Positions 1-5,436 of a stretch of DNA of 5,436 bases are shown piece by piece. The position numbers were made by a program, and so were the translations under genes. Each line of letters starts with the position of its first letter. Within the stretch, counting starts at the first letter, position 1. Source of the stretch: an uncultured Persicitalea sp. (lineage in GTDB: Bacteria > Bacteroidota > Bacteroidia > Cytophagales > Spirosomataceae); assembly GCA_950075905.1 (NCBI GenBank), contig CATMVR010000398.1:1-5436 (forward strand), given 5' to 3'. Under the pieces are notes generated by a model, which was given only the letters and a program-made list of their open reading frames with translations, was not told the DNA's origin and searched no databases.

Positions 1-284
1 ATCAGTGGCCCGGAGTAAAATCCGTTGAAGCTGAACTGCTGCGTACCATAACGAGAGTTTTCTGTATAAAACTTTTCAGAAATCTGCTGAGCGTACAGGG
101 TAGGCTGGGTATCCGTAATCGGGCCGATGATTCCCTGCTCAGCGGTAGTGAGCAGGTTGGAAGTAACAGGTACCGAAGGGTTGTTGGGGTCTAGGTTCAT
201 GTCTCCAAAATCACCCGGATCACACGCAACAAGAGCGGTGGCCAGCAGGGCCCCCATAAATGAAATTTTTATATTCTTTTTCAT
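1..284 (-). CDS. SusD/RagB-like outer-membrane lipoprotein, N-terminal 94 residues (partial)
   Basis: This is the start of a surface nutrient-binding lipoprotein that should act as the lid of the SusC-like barrel encoded just upstream. Only 94 codons are visible; the gene runs off the window edge. I chose the ATG at 284 because it opens directly into a lipoprotein signal peptide: MKKN, a hydrophobic stretch, then the lipobox LVAC with the lipidated cysteine at residue 21. An in-frame ATG at 296 would only add MQLH. After the cysteine comes an acidic stretch (DPGDFGDMN), followed by LDPNNPS at residues 31-37, a SusD N-terminal hallmark. Residues 64-82 (LYAQQISEKFYTENSRYGT) resemble the early helix of the SusD-like_2 group (PF12771). 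The start codon lies 24 bases after the SusC-like stop, with no Shine-Dalgarno sequence, which implies co-transcription. Family assignment is firm, the PF12771 subgroup is probable, and the ligand is unknown. Confidence 0.93.
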   Translation of the reverse strand, partial: MKKNIKISFMGALLATALVACDPGDFGDMNLDPNNPSVPVTSNLLTTAEQGIIGPITDTQPTLYAQQISEKFYTENSRYGTQQFSFNGFYSGPL

Positions 285-301
285 ATGTAATTGCATTAGG
301 A

Positions 302-315
302 ATTTTAATTAAAAT
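302..315. repeat. 14-bp A/T palindrome over the SusC-like stop codon
   Basis: A perfect palindrome, ATTTTAATTAAAAT, covers the last codons and the TAA stop (309-311) of the SusC-like gene and runs into the 24-base gap before the SusD-like start. As RNA it could form only about five A-U pairs around a four-base loop, so it is a weak hairpin at best. There is no G/C stem, so it is not an intrinsic terminator. It may be no more than A/T-rich spacer composition. Confidence 0.3.
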
Positions 316-3300
316 CCGAGTTTTACGTTCACACCAAAGGTAGTAGTACCAGGCAGCTGGCCACCCTCTGCCCACACGCTCTCAATCTCCGAGGGATCAA
401 GGCCTTGTACGGGCTGATGGATGCGCCACAGGTTACGACCCACCAGGGCAACGTACGCCGAACGGATTCCGGCTTTCTTCAAAAGCTGTGAGGGAAGCTG
501 GTAGCCGATGCTCAACTCACGCAATTTAGCGTAGCTGGCGTCATATATCCAGTTTTCGTGCAGACGGAACAGCGACTTGTAGTAGTCGATTGATTCTACA
601 TACTGCTGGTTTACAGTACCATCGGCCAATACACCGTCGGCGCGCATACCGCCACCATCGGCCACGGCATCACGCTTGGGGTTGCCTTTGTCGTTGTTGC
701 CCACGGTAGCTTCACCCAGGCCTGAGTAGGCATTGAACATCTGCGACACCGAGTACACTTTACCACCTTTTTGGAAGTCGATGCTGAAATTCAACGTAAT
801 ACCTTTGTAGGTCATTGTGTTGATAATACCACCTGACCAGTCGGGGAGGTAAGATCCCAGTTTGACGTTGTTGTCGAAAAGGAAAGCACCATTGGCACCC
901 ACAATGCGGTTGCCGTTTTCATCGCGACGAAACGCACGGCCAATCAGAGTACCGAACGGCTCACCAACCCGGGCGTTGACGGAAGGTCCAAATGCAGTAC
1001 TTGAGCCTGATCCACCGTAAACTCCAAAGGTTGGAAGCACATAGTTGTCCAGACCATCAGCCAGCTCAACTACCTCAGTACGGGCTCTGGCCAGGTTCAG
1101 GTTTATATTCCAGTCGAAGTCATTGGTCTTCACGGGGATAAACAAAGCTGCCAATTCCACACCCCGGTTGGTGATTTCGCCGGCGTTTACCATAGCCTGT
1201 GAGTAGCCGCTTGTAGAGGAGACGCTCAGCGGAAGAATCTGGTTGGTGTTTCTGCGCTGATAGACAGTGAAATCCAGTCCAATACGATTGTCCAGGAATT
1301 TAACCTCTGCACCCAGGTCATAAGAAGTAGACAGGGTAGGTAGCAGATTGGCGTTGGGCAAACGGGAGGGCAGGCTTTGAGTGGGTAGTGAACCATACGG
1401 GTTGCCCACCGAGTAGGTGTTGAAAATCTGGTAAGGACCCGTGTCACTTCCCACTTTGGCCCAGCCGGCTTTCAGCTTACCAAACGACAGGATGTTCTGC
1501 CCTTGGAGGAATTCGCTGAACACAAAGCTACCCGATACTGATGGGTACAGATAAGAGTTGTTTGCTACGGGCAGCGAAGACGACCAGTCATTACGGAGTG
1601 AGCCGTCTACGTAGATAAAGCCTTTATAGCCAAGTGATACCGTACCATACACGCTGCGTACTTCTTTTTCGGAAGAATAGTTGCTTGTGTTTGGACGATC
1701 TTTTGATGCCGCAATATTGTAGAAATTAGGGATGCTCAGTCCGCCGTTGGTGCTCTCGTTTACGTTTTCGAATGTATTACGACGAATGTTGGCACCTAGG
1801 TTGGCATCAAAGTTTAATTCTCCGAATGTTTTGTTATAGGTACCCAGAAACTCGTAGTTGCGCTCACGGCTTCTGCTGAAGCCCGTTCCAAAAGCATCCA
1901 CGTTCAGGGTTCCCGAAGCTACCCGGAAATCATAACGGTTGGTGGCTACGTTGTCGCGTACCCAACCTTGTACGCTGATACCGGGGGCAATTTTGTACGC
2001 CAGGCTTATATCACCATATACACGGTCCTGATTGCTGTGGAATAGGTTTTCGTATACGTCCGTAAAGGGGTTGTCCCAATACAGTGGCTTTACATTTTCG
2101 GGTCCATTGATATTCCAGGAGTTGAACGACCCGTCGGGGTTTTTGTAATCGCGCAGGATGTCCATGTCTATCTGCCGCTGGAACCACTGGTTGAAGCTAC
2201 CCGTCAGACCTTGTCCGTAGCCTTCCAGCGGACGGCCCGTCTGATTTTCGCTCAGTACGTTGATGTTGGTAGAGAACGTAAGCTTCTTGGACAAATCGTA
2301 GCTACCACCCAGGTTTACGTAGTTACGTACCTGCTTGGTGTTGGGGATGATCAGGTTGCGCGAAATATTGGTAACCGCCGCCCGGAAGCTAGCCTTATCA
2401 CTACCCCCGCTGATCGATACGTTGTTGTTGTAGGCAGCACCTGTATCGAAGAAGTTTTTGACGTTGTCAGGATTGGGGCTGAAAGGAGCCTGCTGGCCAA
2501 AAGCCGGGTTGGAAGGGAACCAGCTATAATAAGGACGATACAGCGTACCATCCAACTTAGGGCCCCAACTCTCGTCGGCTGAGTAGTCAATCAGGTTTTG
2601 GCCCTGATACGCCTGCCAGGCAGCAGGGTGAATGGCCGGGTTGAACTCAAAAGGAATAAAATCCTGTGAGTAGCCACCGCCGTACTGATTTTGGTAGTTA
2701 GGCAGGTTTGATACCCGGTCAAGGGTTACCGCTGAGTTGATATCAACCTGTACTTTGCCTTTCACTGCTTTTTTGGAGGTAATTACGATTACTCCCTCAG
2801 CGGCACGCTGACCATAGATAGCCGTAGCTGATGCTCCTTTTAGTACCGTGATGGTCTCGACGTTGTCCATGTTGATGGCGTTGATGTCATCAATAGGGGT
2901 GCCATCTACGATATACAAAGGGTTGGCATAAATTGACAGGCCGGTCACCCCCCGGATACGGATGTTGGGGCTACGGAAAGAAGAAGAAGGAGCGCCCTGA
3001 ATCTGCACACCGGCAATTTTGCCGGCTAGCGAGTTAGCCAGGTTGGCTTCCTTGGAAAAGGTAAGCTTGTCGGCACCCACCTGCTGAAGGGCGTGACCTA
3101 CGGCCTTACTTTCGCGGGTAACCCCGAGACCGGTAACTATTACTTCCGAAAGCTGATTGATGTCAGACTGGAGGGAAACATTGATGGTTGACTGGTTGCC
3201 AACGTTGATTTCCTGAGTAGAAAATCCAATGAAGCTAAATACCAGTGTTGAAGTTGATGAAGCAGAAATTTGATACTCTCCCTCGCCATTGGTTGAGGTA

Positions 3301-3452
3301 CCGCGGGTAGTACCTTTTACGGAAATGTTAACACCCGGAAGTACCGAGCCGTCTTCTGCTGTGACCTTCCCGGTTATGGTTCGATCTTGCGCAAAAGTCT
3401 GTGTGCCAAGCAAGAATATTCCTGCCAGGACTAGTCCTAGAAACTTTCTCAT
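309..3452 (-). CDS. SusC/RagA-family TonB-linked outer-membrane transporter
   Basis: This is a complete TonB-dependent outer-membrane importer of 1047 residues, within the usual SusC range of about 1000-1100. The ATG at 3452 is chosen because it opens directly into a Sec signal peptide (MRKFLGLVLAGIF, probable cut TFA|Q after residue 21). Starting at 3506 would put 18 poorly fitting residues in front of it. In order: a carboxypeptidase-D-regulatory-like domain at about 26-95 (ITGKV, GEGEY, FIGF); a TonB-box-like segment LSEVIVTGLG at about 101-110; the plug domain at about 112-228, with NIRIRG, YIVDGTPIDD and VETITVLKGASATAIYG; then a barrel to the C terminus. SusC barrel motifs include NPFTDVYEN near 460, LYPSVSGSF near 636, YAKLRELSIGYQLP near 970 and VGRNLW near 1000. 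The protein ends in phenylalanine, as expected for a BAM-assembled barrel. There is no STN domain, so FecI/FecR-type signalling is not suggested. Its partner is the SusD-like gene 24 bases downstream. The substrate is unknown. Confidence 0.96.
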   Translation of the reverse strand: MRKFLGLVLAGIFLLGTQTFAQDRTITGKVTAEDGSVLPGVNISVKGTTRGTSTNGEGEYQISASSTSTLVFSFIGFSTQEINVGNQSTINVSLQSDINQLSEVIVTGLGVTRESKAVGHALQQVGADKLTFSKEANLANSLAGKIAGVQIQGAPSSSFRSPNIRIRGVTGLSIYANPLYIVDGTPIDDINAINMDNVETITVLKGASATAIYGQRAAEGVIVITSKKAVKGKVQVDINSAVTLDRVSNLPNYQNQYGGGYSQDFIPFEFNPAIHPAAWQAYQGQNLIDYSADESWGPKLDGTLYRPYYSWFPSNPAFGQQAPFSPNPDNVKNFFDTGAAYNNNVSISGGSDKASFRAAVTNISRNLIIPNTKQVRNYVNLGGSYDLSKKLTFSTNINVLSENQTGRPLEGYGQGLTGSFNQWFQRQIDMDILRDYKNPDGSFNSWNINGPENVKPLYWDNPFTDVYENLFHSNQDRVYGDISLAYKIAPGISVQGWVRDNVATNRYDFRVASGTLNVDAFGTGFSRSRERNYEFLGTYNKTFGELNFDANLGANIRRNTFENVNESTNGGLSIPNFYNIAASKDRPNTSNYSSEKEVRSVYGTVSLGYKGFIYVDGSLRNDWSSSLPVANNSYLYPSVSGSFVFSEFLQGQNILSFGKLKAGWAKVGSDTGPYQIFNTYSVGNPYGSLPTQSLPSRLPNANLLPTLSTSYDLGAEVKFLDNRIGLDFTVYQRRNTNQILPLSVSSTSGYSQAMVNAGEITNRGVELAALFIPVKTNDFDWNINLNLARARTEVVELADGLDNYVLPTFGVYGGSGSSTAFGPSVNARVGEPFGTLIGRAFRRDENGNRIVGANGAFLFDNNVKLGSYLPDWSGGIINTMTYKGITLNFSIDFQKGGKVYSVSQMFNAYSGLGEATVGNNDKGNPKRDAVADGGGMRADGVLADGTVNQQYVESIDYYKSLFRLHENWIYDASYAKLRELSIGYQLPSQLLKKAGIRSAYVALVGRNLWRIHQPVQGLDPSEIESVWAEGGQLPGTTTFGVNVKLGF

Positions 3453-3487
3453 ACATATTAGTTTAGGTTGTAAAAAACTTAATGGCG

Positions 3488-3517
3488 CAAGGTAAATAAA
3501 TATCAATATTATAACAA
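3488..3517 (-). promoter_or_regulatory. Candidate Bacteroidota-type promoter for the second SusC-SusD pair
   Basis: On the minus strand a TTG (3517-3515) is followed after 20 bases by TACCTTG (3494-3488). This resembles the Bacteroidota primary-sigma promoter, a -33 TTG with a -7 TAnnTTTG element, but the -7 box is one T short. Transcription would start near 3481, giving an untranslated leader of about 29 bases before the ATG at 3452. The site lies between the upstream terminator and the SusC-like gene, where a promoter is expected. The region is very A/T-rich, so chance matches are likely. A weaker alternative is TTTG at 3570-3567 with TATTCTG at 3544-3538, 22 bases apart. Confidence 0.35.
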
Positions 3518-3532
3518 TCTATTTATTTAGAT
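3517..3532. promoter_or_regulatory. Small inverted repeat next to the candidate -33 element
   Basis: Five-base arms ATCTA (3517-3521) and TAGAT (3528-3532) are separated by six bases. The repeat touches the TTG of the candidate promoter and extends upstream of it, a position where an activator or repressor could bind. The arms are short and the surroundings are A/T-rich, so this could be chance. No regulator gene is visible in the window. Confidence 0.15.
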
Positions 3533-3639
3533 ATATTCAGAATAAAATTTGGTGTAAACTGATAATCAAAGAAGAAAATAAAATAAGTAAACGTATTGTT
3601 TTCTTATAGTGACATATGTTATATGGTATTGAGCTAAAT

Positions 3640-3668
3640 AAAAAAAGCGTCCCAATCTGCGGGACGCT
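3640..3668 (-). terminator. Rho-independent terminator of the upstream SusC-SusD pair
   Basis: Read on the minus strand, a perfect 8-bp G/C-rich stem (AGCGTCCC pairing with GGGACGCT, at 3668-3661 and 3653-3646) encloses a 7-base loop. It is followed by an uninterrupted run of seven T (3646-3640, the first shared with the foot of the stem), then ATTT. The stem lies 64 bases after the stop of the complete SusD-like gene. The plus-strand side has no T-run, so it should work only for minus-strand transcripts. It ends the upstream pair's transcript and separates it from the next module. Confidence 0.93.
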
Positions 3669-3732
3669 AAAATAATACAATAAAAAAGGTGATTATTTAA
3701 TCAATCCATTGACAAAGCACATAAAAAATTAT

Positions 3733-5172
3733 CTATCTGACATCCCAGAAAATCTTGGATTGAACGGTATCTCCCCCGATGTCATCTGCCGCCTGACGTA
3801 GATTTACTCCGTTGAGGGTTGCTTCGTTGACGGGGTATACCAAACGATTGGGGATGTCATCCTCTGTAAGTCCGGGTGGTACCTTAAAGCCCTCAAAATC
3901 GAGCAAACGCCAGGTAGTCCAGCCTTCGAGGCCGTTGTTGTACAGGGACAGCCACTTCTGCAGACCGATTTTTTGCCGCCAGTCGCCATCGGCGGTATCC
4001 CAGTTTACCTCTTCCTGCGCGATGTACGCATCGGCTTCGGCATCGGTGCCTCCCCATTCTTTGATCGAAGCCCGGATGCCCATGTGGTAAAACTCTTCGG
4101 CGGTGCCTCCCACAGTATAGCCTCGCTGAGCGGCCTCGGCTTTCAGGAACAAAACCTCAGAGTATTTGAGGGCAATGCCTGGGGTATTGGCAGTATAGAG
4201 GCGTTCGCCGGCATGAGAAAAACCGCTGAATGCATTGGCAGTACCGTATATACCTCCCCTGAATATTCCGTCGCCGAGGTTTTCCTGAAAAAAGTCGTCT
4301 CGACGGGGGTCGTCCAGGTCGTTCATAACCTCTACAATAGTATTGGCTGCCACAAAGTCGGAGCGCCCGCTCAGCACCAGATCTTCGTAGGCGGGATAGG
4401 TGTAGGGCGCGTTCATAGTATACTCAACCGAATAATTTTCAGAAATATCATCAAATACCCCCGACTGAATCGCCGATTCGGCCATTTGTTGCGATTTGGC
4501 AGGGTCCACATCTGCCAGACGCATAGCAAGCCGGAGCTTAAGGGAGTTGGCAGTTTTCAACCACATCCTTGTATTTCCCTGATTCACCAAATCGCTGGTG
4601 GGGTCAAAACTCGGCGCGCCAGGGTCCAGATTGGCAATGGCCTGGTTGAGGCTCTCAATCTCGCTGTAATAAATGGTTTCGGCATCGTCATACTTGGGGT
4701 TCGGATTGGAGAAATCCAGGGCCTCGGAATAAGGAACATTGCCAAAGAGATCTACCAGTACGGTATAGATATGGGCCTCGGTAATTTCGATAATAGCCAG
4801 TTTGTTTTGCTGAATAGGGGCCGTCTGAGAGTTAGTTTCCTGGGCACTTATCAGCTGTTTTGCCTCGTCGAGGTCTCTCAGGGCATCGCGGTACAGGCGC
4901 GAGTACCAGTTATCGGGGATGTTCCGTTGCACCTGCTGGTACTGGCTCTCCTCGGGGTAAGTGGTCTGCGCCCAGTACTGGGCGTACAACCTGAACACAT
5001 TCGTGTTGACACTCGCCGAATTCAGGATATGATGAAATCGTTCGGTAGCATTGTTGAACAGTGATTCACCGGTTACGGTTGCCGGGTTCTTTTTGTCGGT
5101 GTTCAGATCTTCAAAGTTATCCGTACAGCCAAGAACCATGCCTATGATGAATAAACAGATTATTTTTTTCAT
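3733..5172 (-). CDS. SusD/RagB-like nutrient-binding outer-membrane lipoprotein (SusD-like_2 type)
   Basis: This is a complete 479-residue surface lipoprotein that should capture ligand and pass it to the SusC-like barrel encoded upstream. The ATG at 5172 is chosen because it starts the lipoprotein signal peptide MKKIICLFIIGMVLGC, with lipobox VLGC and the lipidated cysteine at residue 16. A start at 5223 would overlap the SusC-like coding region. Family marks in order: FEDLNTDKKNP at 20-30; YAQYWAQTTYPEESQY at 63-78; YTVLVDLFGNVPYSEAL at 135-151; NPKYDD at 157-162; WLKTANSLKLRLAMRLADV at 203-221; DDPRRDDFF at 286-294; ALKYSEVLFLKAEAAQRG, a TPR-like helix, at 333-350; and a C-terminal GGDTVQSKIFWDVR. 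This pattern and the length fit the SusD-like_2 group (PF12771). The gene begins 19 bases after the SusC-like stop, in an A-rich leader without a Shine-Dalgarno sequence, and is followed by a terminator. Family membership does not tell whether the ligand is a glycan, peptide or something else. Confidence 0.96.
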   Translation of the reverse strand: MKKIICLFIIGMVLGCTDNFEDLNTDKKNPATVTGESLFNNATERFHHILNSASVNTNVFRLYAQYWAQTTYPEESQYQQVQRNIPDNWYSRLYRDALRDLDEAKQLISAQETNSQTAPIQQNKLAIIEITEAHIYTVLVDLFGNVPYSEALDFSNPNPKYDDAETIYYSEIESLNQAIANLDPGAPSFDPTSDLVNQGNTRMWLKTANSLKLRLAMRLADVDPAKSQQMAESAIQSGVFDDISENYSVEYTMNAPYTYPAYEDLVLSGRSDFVAANTIVEVMNDLDDPRRDDFFQENLGDGIFRGGIYGTANAFSGFSHAGERLYTANTPGIALKYSEVLFLKAEAAQRGYTVGGTAEEFYHMGIRASIKEWGGTDAEADAYIAQEEVNWDTADGDWRQKIGLQKWLSLYNNGLEGWTTWRLLDFEGFKVPPGLTEDDIPNRLVYPVNEATLNGVNLRQAADDIGGDTVQSKIFWDVR

Positions 5173-5191
5173 AATATGTATCTTTTTTAAA

Positions 5192-5436
5192 TCAGAAACC
5201 AAGTTGCACTCTGAATCCAACACTTCTTACCGTTGGGTACGAACCAGACAGGTACCCCTGGGCATTACCGGCCCCTAAGCCAGACTCGGGATCGGCAAAG
5301 GGCACATTTTTGTGAATGATCCAGAGGTTGCGTCCTACCACCGAAATGGTAATGTTCTGGGCGAACTTATTGATAAGGTTGCTGGGGAGCCGATACGAGA
5401 GCGACGCCTCGCGGAGCTTTACAAATGAGGCATCGT
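5192..5436 (-). CDS. SusC/RagA-family TonB-linked outer-membrane transporter, C-terminal 80 residues (partial)
   Basis: Reading the minus strand from 5434 gives 80 residues to a TGA at 5194-5192; the rest of the gene lies beyond the window edge. The segment begins DASFVKLREASLSYRLPSNL and contains VVGRNLWIIHKNV, both standard for the last barrel strands of SusC-like proteins. It ends SVGFRVQLGF, with the terminal phenylalanine expected of a BAM-inserted barrel. About half the positions in its first 50 residues match the corresponding end of the complete SusC-like protein in this window, so the two are paralogues but not recent copies. It sits 19 bases upstream of the complete SusD-like gene, its likely partner. 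Plug domain, signal peptide, any STN extension and substrate cannot be judged from this fragment. Confidence 0.93.
   Translation of the reverse strand, partial: DASFVKLREASLSYRLPSNLINKFAQNITISVVGRNLWIIHKNVPFADPESGLGAGNAQGYLSGSYPTVRSVGFRVQLGF

Noticed and set aside
127..312. Plus-strand open frame of 61 codons opposite the second SusD-like start
   Set aside because: It is antisense to the lipoprotein signal peptide and early mature region of a recognisable SusD-like gene, and its own product has no identifiable feature.
2211..2590. Short open frames on both strands inside the SusC-like gene (including others at 1226-1447 and 3289-3495)
   Set aside because: All overlap confidently assigned SusC coding sequence and have no family resemblance or expression signals of their own.
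3454..3456. Out-of-frame ATG overlapping the SusC-like start (ATGTATG)
   Set aside because: It opens a short frame of about 40 codons with no recognisable product. It is most likely chance in an A/T-rich leader.
3453..3506. In-frame N-terminal extension of the SusC-like protein
   Set aside because: It would place 18 residues before a well-formed Sec signal peptide and would run through the candidate -7 box. The ATG at 3452 fits better.
3691..3702. GATTA-TT-TAATC inverted repeat after the SusD-like stop
   Set aside because: The two-base gap is too small for a stable hairpin and the site lies in an A/T-rich 3' untranslated stretch. The terminator further on explains transcription ending.
3973..5064. 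Plus-strand open frame of 363 codons antisense to the complete SusD-like gene
   Set aside because: It lies wholly inside a gene with clear family motifs. Its translation shows no recognisable domain, signal peptide or normal composition, and no promoter or terminator serves it. It is a shadow frame produced by the codon bias of the real gene.
5173..5223. In-frame N-terminal extension of the complete SusD-like protein
   Set aside because: It would overlap the end of the upstream SusC-like gene and bury the lipoprotein signal peptide. The ATG at 5172 gives a correct lipobox position.

Overview
The window looks like Bacteroidota DNA, most likely from the Cytophagales (for example a Spirosomaceae-type genus). 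It is made up entirely of SusC/RagA-type TonB-dependent outer-membrane transporters and SusD/RagB-type surface lipoproteins, a pairing essentially restricted to that phylum. The start codons lack Shine-Dalgarno sequences and have A/T-rich leaders, which also fits. The phylum call is strong; the order-level call is an impression from protein style.

Everything supported as coding lies on the minus strand, so transcription runs from high to low coordinates. In that order the window holds: the last 80 residues of a SusC-like transporter (5436-5192, cut by the window edge); a complete 479-residue SusD-like lipoprotein (5172-3733); a strong intrinsic terminator (3668-3640); an A/T-rich leader of about 190 bases with a candidate Bacteroidota promoter; a complete 1047-residue SusC-like transporter (3452-309); and the first 94 residues of a second SusD-like lipoprotein (284-1, cut by the window edge).

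The window therefore spans the junction between two tandem SusC-SusD modules. Within each module the two genes sit 19-24 bases apart and are very probably co-transcribed. Between the modules there is a terminator followed by a new leader, so the second pair probably has its own promoter. In this family SusC is the TonB-powered outer-membrane barrel and SusD is the surface lid that captures ligand, so each pair should form one import complex. No glycoside hydrolase, peptidase, sulfatase, regulator or sigma/anti-sigma gene is present, so the substrate cannot be named.

I found no RNA genes, mobile elements, CRISPR arrays or long repeats. The window reads as an ordinary nutrient-uptake locus. The points worth a second look concern the tandem arrangement, its regulation, and small dyads in the leader; nothing here supports a novel system.
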